Shown: positions 34,190 through 47,018 of the stretch, in pieces
Position numbering within the stretch: position 1 is the stretch's first letter
How the letters are laid out: each line of letters begins with the position of its first letter
Assembly (NCBI GenBank): GCA_028023455.1
Contig: JAQFVV010000021.1
Coordinates: forward strand, 6,908,853 to 6,972,852
From: Epiperipatus broadwayi
Taxonomy: Eukaryota > Onychophora > Udeonychophora > Euonychophora > Peripatidae
Direction of reading: 5' to 3'
DNA length: 64,000 bases
The notes under the pieces: model-generated
Databases searched by the model: none
The model's input: only the letters and a program-made list of their open reading frames with translations
What the model was told of the DNA's origin: nothing
Position numbers and translations under genes: made by a program

Positions 34190-34292
34190 GAGGTCAAGCG
34201 TTGGTGGTCTAGCGGTTAGCATAGCTGCCTTCCAAGCAGTTAGCCTGGGTTTGCTTCCCGGTCAACGCATTTGACATATGAAAAAAAAAGTC
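34190..34292 (+). repeat. tRNA-Gly(TCC)-derived SINE, well preserved
   Basis: Positions 34198-34269 fold as a 72-nt tRNA-Gly-like cloverleaf: acceptor GCGTTGG/TCAACGC, D-arm TAGCGGTTAGCATA, anticodon arm CTGCCTTCCAAGCAG (TCC) and T-arm GGGTTTGCTTCCC. Box B is mutated (GGTTTGCTTCC). It is followed by TTTGACATATG and A9, the same tail as 1770-1864. The extra pairs GTCAA/TTGAC flank the acceptor stem. I therefore call it a SINE or pseudogene, although an old tRNA gene is the alternative. Confidence 0.75.
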
Positions 34293-35972
34293 TAAGATAT
34301 CTAAATTAAAGTTAATACTTTTTATTATTTCTATAACTTGTATGTATTCAGAATTTGTTACTGCTGGGTAACTATAGCACAAGATATAATAGATCAGGGA
34401 TTAGCAACGTGGTATTTCCTCATACTCTGAATAGCATAAAGGACTTTTAAAATGTGTTCTATTAACTACCAATATGATATGTCATATTAACTAGTTTCAA
34501 GATTTTCATGTTGTAGCACTCAACTATTTTTTTCTGCGTAACTGTGATGTATTTAATATATTTTTTAGTAAAAAATAGTTGAATGACTTATTGATCAGGA
34601 GTTCATAAAGGGTTCAAACCTTAGAATTGATAGATTAATTGCAATCCATAAATTTGAGTTCTGCGATTTGCCTCTCTGCCACTTCATTAAGACATACAGG
34701 GATTTGTTCTAATAGCTTTGTTTTTTATCCTTAACATCATAACTCACAATGGAATCTGAAAATAAAAATAATAAGAAAAATATTTATAGCTGTGTCATAG
34801 AGGGAAAAAACAATAATAATCTTTTTTTCTTATATATATATATTTATTAAATAACGAGTGCCATTTTGTTTTCAAAAAAATAAATATTACATAGTTTAGA
34901 TAGGAATATAATAGAGAAATAAACTTCAACCATCCCATTATAAACATGAAATATTTTATTTCATAAATCTTGATACTAACTTTAATTTTAATGATTATAT
35001 ATTTAATTTACATCTAATTCTTAACCTCATGCCTGTATATTAAACTACTTTTTATAAATCAAGTGTGACTATATTGTTCATGATAAATTAAATCTCTAAT
35101 AACTTTTTATCTAAGAGAAACCTTTTACACAGACATTAGAAAATGTTAATCCATTACTATGATGCATTACGATTGAATCAGACACTTTAGTTAGTGTAGA
35201 CTTATATTACATCTTATATACCCTTGGAATGTTCTCTGTATATCTAAATAAATCTACAATTATTAAATTGCAAGTATCATTACTTTTAAATGACATATAT
35301 TATCTAGCTTAAATATAACCAAAGCAATAGTCTATAATTAATACATTTTCAAGCATGTACTATACAAATACATATAATGTGCATCATAACTTTTCAGAAA
35401 AAAATTAAGATTTTTTAAAAAAAAATTATTATAAAAATGTATGCAGAATATTATTTATAAATAGTATAAGTGTAAGAAGAGTACTATAACGAAAATTGCT
35501 TTACTAATCATTTTAAGGAGATAAACCTAAAAAAAATATTACCAGTTTCATTTGTATTGACATGATATTCAACACCTGGCTTATCTCTATTTTTTTTATA
35601 AATTACTACAATATCTGTATGAACAATGGCTATGGAAATTCCAGTCTTGTAGCAAGTTTTTATGATGTAATGCAGTTTCATAATTTGTTCACCCAATCAC
35701 AAATCTAAACAATGCTGGCCATTTTATTTTTCCTGATGTTAAAGCATGATTTTCTATCATCATGTAACTAATTCTATTTTCTTTATATTGTAACTATATA
35801 ACATGCATCCTATTTTTTTAATATAAAAATTTAAAAAAAGCTCTTTTATATGCATGAAAATACAATAGCTGCTTGTGTTTTAAATACTTAAATTTGTGTG
35901 TAATTTTTTTAGATTAATTAGTTCACTTAGTCTAAATAAATATTGGATATATGTTAAACTCTCAATTCTCCC

Positions 35973-35976
<4 letters not shown>
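34293..35976. other. AT-rich, nothing recognised
   Basis: There is no gene or repeat unit. A 62-codon minus-strand frame at 35508-35696 has no signature. Confidence 0.5.

Positions 35977-36062
<86 letters not shown>
35977..36062. repeat. (TA)43 microsatellite
   Basis: Uninterrupted TA for about 86 bp. Confidence 0.97.
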
Positions 36063-36064
<2 letters not shown>

Positions 36065-36469
36065 TTAAATTCTATTATGTTGAGATATAATTTCAAAAAT
36101 TACCACTAAGTATAAAGATATTTTACTAATCAACAATAGTGATATTTATATTCACAACAGTTATAATTATTACATTGCTAAGACTAATAAATCTAATATT
36201 ATAACATTTTCAAGTTTGTTTACATCAACTGGATTTATTCAGAGGTAGAAATCTGTAGAAGAGGATGATAGTCAATATTTTAGTGAATCAGTGTAATGGA
36301 ACATGATACTCTGTTTCAATTGCCATGTCATGCCATAGTGAAGGTATACATGTTTGATTACTATCATGTCATGGTAATTCCAATTCATAGTATTTGATGT
36401 GATATTTTAGTTTAATTATTTCGATTTGATTAACTACATGGGGGCAATAATAATTGTAAGGGAGATAAG

Positions 36470-36775
36470 TTAGCACTAAGGTGGGCTTTGAGCATCCCAT
36501 CATCAAATTTTCAATGAAATGGACAGCTGAAAAGTTGTGAGGTGAAGTGATTTGAAGCCTGTCCATTAAAATATGAAGATTTTCTATCTTAATATAAGCT
36601 GAGCTTTGATTTATATATGTATGGAGATGATGATCTGGACCAACTGATGAGCGCTGGTTTAGCATAAAATACGTTACTGGTGATTATTTATCATTTCAAC
36701 ATGTGTGTGATCAACATGAATGGTTGAGGGTTGTGTGAAAGTCTGAGTTCAAATCCTCTATATACTACATAGAAG
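36470..36775 (+). mobile_element. Hammerhead-bearing dispersed repeat, beta copy 3
   Basis: It shares CCTGTCCATTAAAATATGAA, TTTTCTATCTTAATATA, the hammerhead region and the end GTGTGAAAGTCTGAGTTCAA-ATCCTCTATATA with the other beta copies. It extends upstream to GGGCTTTGAGCATCCCATCA. The open frame on the minus strand over it is not a gene. Confidence 0.7.
36629..36688 (+). ncRNA. Hammerhead motif beta-3 (G12 lost)
   Basis: CTGATGA (36644-36650) is intact. The stem II hairpin is GCGCTGGTTTAGCAT; GAAA is changed to AAAA (36666-36669). Stem I is ACCA/TGGT and GATGATC/GATTATT. The G12 change predicts no cleavage. Confidence 0.65.
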
Positions 36776-37398
36776 TGCAGGTATAAAAAAGCCGGTAATG
36801 TAAAAAAATTCATATTTCAAAATATGATGATTGTAGAATTTTTTTAAAGAAAATGCTTTTATCCATATAACTGCACTAAAATGCAAAAAAGTACATTTTC
36901 TTCAGAAGTCACAGTATTCTTGGTACTGTGCAACCCAAAATAAAAACTTAGCACACTCCTGTATTGAAGAAATATTGGCAGTGATACTTTACATAAATAT
37001 AAATAAGATATTTTATATATCTAATTGCAAAATAAAGTAATTTGGAAGCATTAAAATGCCAGAGAACATAATACACAAAAAAATTAAACCCTCAGCAAAT
37101 GTAAATGTAGAACAAGCCTATCTACTCTTTAGCTTTGATATTGTAAACATACCATTTACTGACATACTTACACACAATGTAATTTATACATACTAATATA
37201 GTTTCAAGACAACTATAAGCTATTCTGAAAGCAGTATAATTAATCAGAGAGAAAGGCTGAGCATCATATTAGACATCCTTTTAATTATTCTTTAATTAAA
37301 ATATGTAAATATAACTTTTTTGATAGCTAGTCAGAAAATGGTATGCTTATATATGATCAAACTTAAAGTATAGGTGGACTCATTCAACATTTACATTT

Positions 37399-37512
37399 TT
37401 TTTCATATGTTATAGCATCAGCCGGAAGGTGAATCCACAACAACTATCTGCAACCAACTGCTTGCTTGCAAGGCAGCTGTGCTGATCTCTCAGCTCATAA
37501 TGCTTGACTTCT
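37399..37512 (-). mobile_element. tRNA-Gly-derived SINE with TSD (diverged)
   Basis: The minus-strand copy has a diverged tRNA-like body, including CTGCCTTGCAAGCAAGCAGT and TGCTATAACATATG plus an A-run. A 12-bp direct repeat ACATTTACATTT flanks it at 37387-37398 and 37513-37524. Confidence 0.8.
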
Positions 37513-37879
37513 ACATTTACATTTGATGACAGTTAGTTTATATATAACTCACTAAGAATTTTTAGTACTTTCAACTATATTTGAGCTACCAAAAAGTTAT
37601 ATTTATAGTAAAAAAATAATAAAAAATATTAAGTTTAAAATGTTAATTGTATTTTTTGTTTTATAAGAAGCTTATAAAAATAATATACACTTCTAAACAT
37701 GAGCATCAGACATTTTTAGTTTTGGCCACATAATATCAAAAATACTGTAAAAGCCGGAGGAATTATATGTTTTACTTTTTAGTGCATGTGAATAAAAATA
37801 TTTAAAAAAAAAAATTCTTTTATTTTTTTAGTCTTATGTATGTAAGTTAAATATTAAAAAGTGAATCCTTCAAATAACA

Positions 37880-38890
37880 CCCACAGACTGATTACCACCT
37901 TCACATGGATATTTGTCTTTGCCTGTAAACCAACTTCAAAGCATTTATGATCAGGTTTTTTTATGTTGGTAGATACACCTATTGGAATATTTATAATATG
38001 CTGCACCCAGGCATAACTACTGAACCTCAGTTACCAATGCTAAATATGAACAACAGTTGTTTGATGCAGTGATTAAAAAAATGGTCATCAAAACCCAAAA
38101 TTTTTGACTTACTGTTAAAGCTAAATCTTCATACTCTACTTACCTCCTATTTTCTTAAATCCCACAGGTTTTACAAGAAAATGGATGCTTTTTGTTTCTT
38201 GTGTCACAGGGAAGAAGAAATGCAACAGCACCTATTTCACGCCTGCATAAGTCTGTCAAATACCCGAGAAATTATGATTAACACATATAGACAAAATAGC
38301 ATCACAATTGATGATGTAACAGAGACACTTAGTAAATGTTCAATACCAGCATCCCATGCAGCAAATTTTTGTTTATGTACTTTGTGATGCATCATATGTG
38401 CTTTCTGCCTTGGAATTAAGACCAGAAGGCACTAGCCACATTCTCTGGCAATCTCAAACAACTGAAGAACAGAGAATGACAAAATTGCACACCCAGATAT
38501 ATTTGCTGCTAAATGGTCACTACTAAAAACCTGAAACAAACCATAACCTCAAAAAACCAAATTACTTTTGCTGCAAATATTTTTTTGTTGTTTACATATC
38601 TCTTTTTCAACATTTTTTTCAACACCACATCTTTGTATTAAATAGTCCAAAGAATATATTTAATTCAATCAAAAAGTATTTTAAACTGATGAACTAAAAC
38701 CTCAGATAATTAAAATGGAACATAGGCAAATACACAGTTTACAAGTTTACATTTATCAGATACCTATCTAACAATCTATTTGAACTGTAACAATAATATC
38801 TATCTGTTTGTTCCAAAGCTATGTAGTTTTCAACCATGAATTTTCAACAATGTAACTTTTTATGAACAATAAAGTTTGATTTGGAACACA
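37880..38890 (+). pseudogene. LINE 3' fragment (ORF2 C-terminus)
   Basis: Translated pieces align to the C-terminal part of ORF2 of the 27-32.7 kb LINE: an F.LKLN.H.L...YFLK segment near 38110, then FCFLCHREEEMQQHLFHAC (38190-38250), matching CQLCNKEEETTEHFISQC. The cysteines and histidine of the CCHC motif are kept. The 3' end carries AATAAAGTTTG near 38868. It is 5'-truncated and broken by stops. Confidence 0.75.
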
Positions 38891-39983
38891 CGAATAAATA
38901 AAAAGAAAGAAATCATTACAAATAATAATAAAAGTATAATTGCTAATGTAAATATTTCTACACTGTAAAATATTTCTATTTAATCTTATCTCTTTTAAAT
39001 GTACTATAATAATCTATATTATAGTATACCCAGTAACGAATAACTTGTAAACCTATTTGAACAATTCTGTATGTTTTCTAATTGATAATACACTTGTTAA
39101 ACCTGTCATGCCATTGTAACATTGGTAAAACCATTGTAAAAATTGATGTAACCTATTTATTATACAATAAAGTATATTATTGAAAGATAAATATTAAAGA
39201 GTGTTGAACAAAAGTGCATAGTTTCAAAATGAATTCCATATAAAATTAAAATTTTAAACTTTTCATTAATTTTTTGCTAAAATTGTTTGCAAATTAAAAA
39301 AAGTATTGTCATTAAGGATGCATGTGTATGTAAAGTTTCAATTAGATTGAAAGATGGGAAGTGGATGAAAATTGAGCTACAAAATTTTATCTAGACAGCT
39401 AGACTAAAAATGGAAGCAACTTATACAAAAGTGTATAAAAATAAAATTTTGCATCAGTTTTTTATAATTGATTTGTTCATTTTTGTTATATATGGAGCAA
39501 TGTTAGGTATGAAGAAACGCTTATAAATGAAGAATATTATAAGTCAAGGAATATTATATGTGTAGGTGTGCTATTCATGAAGAAAGATTAGATGGAAAGA
39601 GAATGTTAGCTATGCAGAAGGTATGCTAATAATTATTGGTATGAAATGCAATCAGTTTAGTTCAGAGAATGTAAATACTATATAGTAGAGTAAATATTCT
39701 GTCTGCTAAAATTCTGGAGAGAGAACACAAGAAAATAGAGAGCAGTGCAAACCCAGAGTACTCAACATGGAGATACATGGTGGTATATACCAATTATTTG
39801 ATAACTTTTGGCAGGACGGACATTACTGAGACATGAACAACCCATTGAACTAGATGCAAACATGTGCAGCCAGCCATCATATTAGAGAGTTAGATAAGTC
39901 TATCTCAACAATGAAAAGCATTGATGCAACACATATCATTATGTCTTTACATTTTATGCATATATATATATATATATATATAT
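38891..39983. other. AT-rich DNA, ends in (TA)n target
   Basis: No gene or repeat unit was recognised. The (TA)n at 39959-39982 borders the inverted-LTR gypsy element. Confidence 0.5.
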
Positions 39984-41569
39984 TGTAACAAACGGGGTTC
40001 GAATACAAGTGTATGTAATATATTACTAATTGCGAGTGTTAATGTTGAGCGACTATAGACGAAAAGATATATATGTAAATAGTCATTCGAACCCTGTTAC
40101 AAATAGTGGGAATGTTAGGTGGGTATGCTTATATAAATATATTTGTATATGTGAGTATAAAATGTGTGTGTGTATTAACGGTGATGGTCCCAAGCAATTA
40201 TATACGGAGCTGTATAAGTTGTAATTGATTATTTGTATATATTCTATCCGTTAAAATTTTTCTTTAAGTCTGGTTAATAATATTGTCGGTAACGCATGTT
40301 TTCTTTTGTTAATTAATCTTTTGAACATATGAAGATAGAAATAGAAATAAATCAGTTGCTGTAGGCGGTTTAGTAATAACTGGCGTCAAGAAGTCCAAAA
40401 ACGGGTCAGGTGGGTATCTTTGGAAAGCAATAGAAGAACGGGACAGTGGCATAGGGATATTGGAAGAAAATTTTACAAAGTTAAAGAGTGAAAACAAAAG
40501 AACTTTTTTGTGGCCTCGAGAGTGGAAAAAAAGAAAAAAAAGAAAAAAAACGCGGCATGGACTATGGAGTGTGTGGACGTATAAAATTTTCTTAAGAAGT
40601 TTATTAATACTTCTCACCCAAAATGTCGGGGTAATTCAATAGCGCTAGTTTTGTTAACCGATCCAGTGGACAGTTGTCGTGGAACCCATCTGAAGTGGAC
40701 CTACGAACTTCGCTATACAAAAGAGTTCTTGTTCATCAAGTGTAATGGTGACGAAAGATCTATGAAATGGGACCCTTTCATAAAGTGAGTGAATCATCTA
40801 CTCCACCTCCAGAATAAGCTATTTGATATACCACATTGGAAATCCTTGCCATCCGTTATATCAACCAGACCAGTATTCGTGGAGAATTATAAATGCGGAC
40901 TTGTCTTTGACCGTGTGAATGGTCGACGGTACTTAAGGTAATTGATGTTTACACTAAATATATGTTCAATGAATGCGTCTTGGTAAAGAAACTAGTGTTA
41001 CCTCAATATTAATTCCTATAATAAATCTCTTTTAAATTAAATAAAATAACAACTTTAAATAAACAGCTCTGATGTATAATTGCACTATTTTGATGCGTAT
41101 ATGAATTATATATGTGTGTATCAGGGTAAATGGGCTGTGCACTTGAATATTGATAGTTATATGCATGGATAAATGAGATTTTATCGGTATTAAGTATGTT
41201 AATAAATAGAGTAAATGGTATGATAACATTCGGGTTGGGTTATTAGATTTATAACGGATAAATTATCGGACAGAATAGATAGACACATAAGACTTAGTTA
41301 GGTAGTGTTTAGCTTTGTTCTCTAGTTAGACTATAGTCCCCAAACCCTGAGATTGAGCTGGTACGGATGCGCTACCATAAATAGAGGTATATATATATAC
41401 CCGAACCCTTATTTACGTTTTCGATGAGATAATTCTTATCCATGTGTAAGATTGGCACGTGAGATGGAATCAGACCATGCTCACAAATATCCTCACTCGA
41501 AGCTACGGGTAGAAGCGTACAAATGGCGATATAAAATATAAAAGGGTGGTATTATAAACGTGCCCAACA
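39984..41569 (+). mobile_element. Ty3/gypsy 5' LTR
   Basis: It begins TGTAACAAACGGGG and can be drawn to end CCCAACA at 41569, directly before TGGGGCCGCGA, a plausible primer-binding site. Length is 1,586 bp. Positions 39984-41557 are repeated inverted at 45444-47018 with a few percent substitutions. The open frames on both strands (for example 40030-40224, 40309-40617 and 41032-41229) recur at mirrored positions in the other arm, so they are LTR sequence and not genes. Confidence 0.8.
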
Positions 41570-41580
41570 TGGGGCCGCGA
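41570..41580 (+). promoter_or_regulatory. Candidate primer-binding site
   Basis: TGGGGCCGCGA immediately follows the inferred LTR end. A TGG start is typical of tRNA-primed elements. I did not identify the tRNA. Confidence 0.4.
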
Positions 41581-41892
41581 ATGTTAGAGAACGGGCATTT
41601 AAAAGAGCATCCTAACGTAACGTAAAAAGAGTGTACAAACGAGAGTTGGAGATTTTTTTTTTTTTTTTTTTAAAAAAAGAAGAAAAAAGAAAAAATAAAA
41701 GTGATAGTTTGTTATAAATCAGAAAGAGTTTGAATACATATTGGTAATATAGTAGATGGGCATATTTGGCGGTGTGAATATACAGATAGAAAAGTTCTCG
41801 AGTGGTCAAGGGGGAAAATAGCGTTGAGGTATGTCCTGTGTATATATATAAAGTCATAGTTTATAAATCGAGGTTGAAGAATTTATCTAACA

Positions 41893-42756
41893 TTGGGATA
41901 TTATAAAACAATATCGCTCAATATGATAATAAGGAGGGGCAAAGGTCTATCAGGTGGGTCATGCAGTGGACCACTGGAAACCGGGGTGATGAACCTGGCA
42001 CATTTAGCATTAATAGTGATATATAAAAAGGAAAGAAAAGGGGCAATGGTAAGAATATATGGAGGGCGAAAGGAGGAGACACCTGTAGAGCACTTCAAGA
42101 GTCTTGAAAGATACTATAAGTACTATGAGATAGCAGATGAACACCAAGTGATCATAGCATACCATCATCTAGAGAAACATGCAGAGACATGGTGGAATTC
42201 ACTGAGTCAGCAACCTCGAACATTTCTGTAGTATAAAGAAGCATTAACCAATGTATTCTGGAATGAAGAAATACAAGAAACGGTGAGGGCTCAGGTGGTA
42301 GAGCAGGAGTTTCAAGAAGGTAATGGAGAAGCATACATACATTTTTTTAGGTGGCAGGTGGCTACATTGAGAACTCTAGATGCATGTAAACTATCAGAGG
42401 AGCAGATTGTAGCAACGGCATGCAGAAAGTTACCCAATGAAATTAGATGGATGCTGGAAAAAAGAGGAAAAAGATCAGGGGGGACAATTGATAAAATGTT
42501 GAGCCAATTAGAAATAGAGACTGAAAAGAGACAGATAGAAGATCATAAGCTTAGGTCCAAAGGGGACACAGATGCGGATAAGCAGGGGACAAAAAGAATA
42601 GGCAATTTAATGTTCTTGGGAAGACCGGGTCCCCGTATATGCACTTCAGACATGCCCCATCATCCCTATAAAAGTAGGTTCAATGAATATGGAAGCTCTC
42701 ATGGATTCGGGCAGTCAGGTATCAGTAGGATCAGAGAGATTATACCACCAAATTAG
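41893..42756 (+). pseudogene. gypsy gag
   Basis: One reading frame runs from 41893 to 42756 with a single in-frame TAG at 42229-42231. The N-terminal part has the Ty3/gypsy capsid layout: VRIYGGRKEETPVEHFKSLE, then L.KHAETWWNSL, then an F....F.E segment after the stop. No CCHC knuckle is visible, which may be lost. The gag frame overlaps the next frame (pol) at 42683-42756, in +1 relation. It would form the virus-like particle core inside the cell. Confidence 0.75.
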
Positions 42757-45440
42757 AAGGGAACAACCAGATATACCAATTCTCCCTCTAAAAACAGTTC
42801 ACATAGCAATTTCAGACAACCGGAGAGCTAAAGTAGAGCCAAAGCAGATATGGATGGATCTAAAAATTAAAAGAAAGAGCTATTCACATGTGTTCCTTAT
42901 AATAAAAGGTTTAGTACATGAGGCCCTTTTGGGATCAGATTTTCTACATAGATACAAATGTAACCTTGACTATGAGAGGGGTCAGGTCACCTGTGAGGGT
43001 GAAGTGGTACGTTTTCTGACAGAGGAGCCTCAATGGTCAATAGGGATGTTACATTTAGAGGAGGATGTCCCAGAAAAACTCAAATATAAGATCGATGGAA
43101 TGAAAGTAGAAGGGAAAGTTCAAGATAGTTCCTTACAACAAACATTGACCAAGTATCACCATGTCTTTTCAGACAAGCCGGGGGTTATCCAAGGGTTTGA
43201 GCAGAGAATTAAGATGAGAGATGGCCAGACATTCAAAGCTAGATCATACCCCATCCCGCATCAATACCGAAAGGCAGTAAAAGAGCAAATAGATCAGATG
43301 CTAGAGTGGGGAATTATATCAAAATGCTCATCAGCATATTGCAACCCGATGGTGGTAGTAAAAAAAAAAGATGGATCCGTTAGATTATGTCTTGATGCTC
43401 GACAGTTAAATAAAGTGACTGTACCAGACTGCAATGTACCACCTCCCATGCAAGAATTACTAAGGAAGTTCCAAGGCTAAGAAGGTATTTTCGACCTTCG
43501 ATTTGACTGCCAGTTATTGGCAAATTAAGTTACATCCGGAAGATTGTCAATACACATCGTTCAGATATGAGGGCCACTCATATCAATTTAACAGGATGCC
43601 TTTTGGTCTAATAAAGAGTGGGGCTGGTTTACTCAGGTGCTTGGACCAGGTGCTATCCTCAGAGATAAAGGACATGGTCACAATTTACATGGATGATGTG
43701 TTGATAGCCTCAACTGATATCAAGGAACACATACGGGAAGTAGGACTCTTTCTAGAGGAATGCGAAAAAAAGGGCATAAAATAAATATTAAGAAGAGCAC
43801 ACTGTATCAGAAAGAGGTGGCCTTTCTTGGGCACATGGTGGGAGCCCAGGGACTCAAACCGCACCCGGACAAGATCTCAGCTATTCGTGACTTTCCAACA
43901 CCTAGATCCAAGAAACAGATCCGATCATTTCTGGGTCTGTGTACATTCTACAACCGCTTTCAAGAACGGTTTGCAGAATGGATGGAGCCATTGGTGAAGT
44001 TATTAAAAAAAGGTAATGAGTGGAGGTGGATGGAAGAACAGGACCAAGCCTTCTTCAAGAGTGAAGACGGGTTTCTTGGAACATGTTATGCTGGCCTTTC
44101 CTGACTCTTCAAACCCGTTCATAGTTCAGACAGATAGCAGTGGATATGGTCATGGGGTGACCTTGGCTCAAGAGCAAGAAGATGGAAGAATGGGTATACT
44201 ATATTTTCTGAGCAGGCTACTCAAAGGTCCTGAGGTACATTATACAACCACTGAGAAAGAGGCGTTGGCCATTGTTTGGGCCTTTCAGAAGTTTCGAACA
44301 CTGTTACTGGGCTCGGAGGTCATCGTGGTTACTGACCACAAGAGTCTGGAATTATCAACCACAGCTACCTCACCAATAGCAGATTAGTACGGTGGAGCCT
44401 GTACCTCCAAGAATACAACTATACGGTGAGGTATTATAAAGGGTCTGACATTGTAGTAGCTGATACTCTGAGTCGCAATCCCGTGGACAATCAATCACAT
44501 CATCTGAGTACTGAGAATTTGTATATAGCAAGCATAGGGTTAAGAACAGATGAAGGTCTTGAAAGCGATTTGAGGCACCTGGAGTACTTTCAGAGAAAAG
44601 ACCAACAACTCCAAACAGTCATTGACCAATTGGAAGGTAAAGAAGCCAAACTGATTGGGGGTTGGGTCGAGCGGACTATTCGAAATTTTAGATTGGAGCA
44701 AGGTGTGCTACAATACAGAGTTAAGAAAAGTCCAGCAGAATGGAGATCAGTCATCCCGCGGCATATGAGGACTGACGTGGTGGCACACATACCGCAGGTC
44801 GGGCCACTATGAGATAATGAAGACTGAAGGATGGATCAGAAGGTGGTTTTACTGGCCAGGCATGCGTGGCAAAGTTGCAGCGGTCATTGGGCAGTGCGAA
44901 ATTTGCCAGAGGGTTAAGCCCGCAAATAAGAAATATGCAGCTCCAATGTTGTCCATGATTCCCAGAGAACCTAAGGAAATTGTTGCCGTGGATTATCATG
45001 GCCCACTGCCGGCCTTTAATAAAAAAAAAATACCTCCTGGTCGTTTATGATTTATTCTCTAAACTGGTGTCTGCATATCCCATCACACAAGCCAACACGT
45101 GGAACACAATACGTGTCCTGGAAAAGGAGCATATTCCATCAGTGGGAAAACCTCAAACTATCATATCAGATCATGGAACTCCATTCGTTTCGAGGGAGTG
45201 GGTGAAATGGACTGAACGGTTGAAGATCGGTCATGTGTTAACCTCGATCCGTAACCCTCAGTCCAATCTCTGCGAAAGAATGATGCAGGAATTGGGTAGG
45301 TTGTTCCGTACTTATGTCCAAACCGACCATAGAAGGTGGGTCAAACACCTTCCGGCCATTTTAAACTATATGAATTGGGCTGTGAAAGAATCTACTGGCT
45401 TCACACCAATACATTTGCATTTTGGTAAGCACACATGCTG
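42660..45440 (+). pseudogene. gypsy pol: PR-RT-RNase H-integrase, frame-broken
   Basis: Domains appear in gypsy order across seven frames. Protease has MDSGSQ (about 42695) and LLGSDFL (about 42930). RT has KKKDGSVRLCLDARQLNK (about 43360), MPFGL (about 43598) and YMDD (43686-43697). RNase H has TDSSGYG (about 44132), TEKEALA (about 44250) and TDHKSLE (about 44334). Integrase has the zinc region ending CEICQ (about 44900), then D (VDYHGP, about 44990), D (SDHGTPF, about 45168) and E (CERMM, about 45271). Frameshifts lie near 43478, 43768, 44085, 44385, 44800 and 45025. The frame ends just after GFTPIHLHFGKHT; the rest of the integrase C-terminus and any polypurine tract are gone, replaced by an inverted LTR. 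Confidence 0.88.
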
Positions 45441-45443
45441 GGA

Positions 45444-47018
45444 TTATAATACCACCCTTTTATATTTTATATCGCCATTTGTACGCTTCTACCCATAGCT
45501 TCGAGTGAGGATATTTGTGAGCATGGTCTGATTCCATCTCACGCGCCAATCTTACACATGGATAAGAATTATCTCATCGAAAACGTAAATAAGGGTTCGG
45601 GTATATATATATACCTCTATTTATGGTAGCGCATCCATACCAGCTCAATCTCAGGGTTTGGGGACTATAGTCTAACTAGAGAACAAAGCTAAACACTACC
45701 CAACTAAGTCTTATGTGTCTATATATCTATTCTGTCCGATAATTTATCCGTTATAAATCTAATAACCCAACCCGAATGTTATCATACCATTTACTCTATT
45801 TATTACCATACTTAATACTGATAAAATCTCATTTATCCACGCATATAACTATCAATATTCAAGCGCACAGCCCATTTACCCTGATACACACATATATAAT
45901 TCATATACGCATCAAAATAGTGCAATTATACATCAGAGCTGTTTATTTAAAGTTGTTATTTTATTTAATTTAAAAGAGATTTATTATAGGAATTAATATT
46001 GAGGTAACACTAGTTTCTTTACCAAGATGCATTCATTGAACATATATTTAGTGTAAACGTCAATTACCTTAAGTACCGTCGACCGTTCACATGGTCAAAG
46101 ACAAGTCCGCATTTATAATTCTCCACGAATACTGGTCTGGTTGATATAACGGATGGCAAGGATTTCCAATGTGGTATATCGAATAGCTTATTCTGGAGGT
46201 GAAGTAGATGATTCACTCACTTTATGAAAGGGTCCCATTTCATAGATCTTTCATCGCCATTACACTTGAAGAACAAGAACTCTTTTGTATAGCGAAGTTC
46301 GTAGGTCTACTTCAGATGGGTTCCATGACAACTGTCCACTGGATCGGTTAACGAAACTAGCACTATTGAATTACCCCGACATTTTAGGTGAGAAGTATTA
46401 ATAAACTTCTGAAGAAAATTTTATACGTCCACACACTCCGTAGTCCAAGCCACGTTTTTTTTCTTTTTTTTCTTTTTTTCCACTCTCGAGCCCACAAAAA
46501 AGTTCTTTTGTTTTCACTCTTTAACTTTGTAAAATTTTCTTCCAATATCCCTACGCCACTGTCCCGTTCTTCTATTGTTTTCCAAAGATACCCACCTGAC
46601 CCATTTTCAGACTTCTTGATGCCAGTTATTACTAAACCGCCTACAGCAACTGATTTATTTCTATTTCTATCTTCATATGTTCAAAAGATTAATTAGCAAA
46701 AGAAAACACGCATTACCAACAATATTATTAACCAGACTTAAAGAAAAATTTTAACGGATAGAATATATACGAATAATCAATTACAACTTATACAGCTCCA
46801 TATATAATTGCTCGGAACCATCAGCGTTAATACACACACACATTTTATACTCACATATACAAATATATTTATATAAGCATACCCACCTAACATTCCCACT
46901 ATTTGTAACAGGGTTCGAATGACTATTTACATATATATCTTTTCGTCCATAGTCGCACAACATTAACACTTGCAATTAGTAATATACATACGCTTGTATT
47001 TGAACCCCGTTTGTTACA
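45444..47018 (-). mobile_element. Inverted LTR-like arm of the gypsy element
   Basis: Reverse complement of 39984-41557, ending in TTGTTACA next to (TA)n. It lacks only about the last 12 bp of the inferred LTR. It is fused to the truncated integrase at about 45440-45444. In a normal element the second LTR would be in direct orientation. Confidence 0.9.

Noticed and set aside
34198-34269. Functional tRNA-Gly(TCC) gene
   Set aside because: Box B is altered (GGTTTGCTTCC), the last acceptor pair is a wobble, and an A-rich tail shared with another dispersed copy follows. A SINE or pseudogene is more likely.
40309-41857. Several 60-100 codon frames in the gypsy arm, including the Lys/Arg-rich one at 40460-40642
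   Set aside because: The frames recur at mirrored positions in the inverted arm and consist of LTR sequence. They show no domain and are driven by purine runs.
39984-47018. DIRS-type element because of inverted terminal repeats
   Set aside because: The pol contains a protease and a DDE integrase with gypsy motifs. No tyrosine recombinase is present, so DIRS is excluded.
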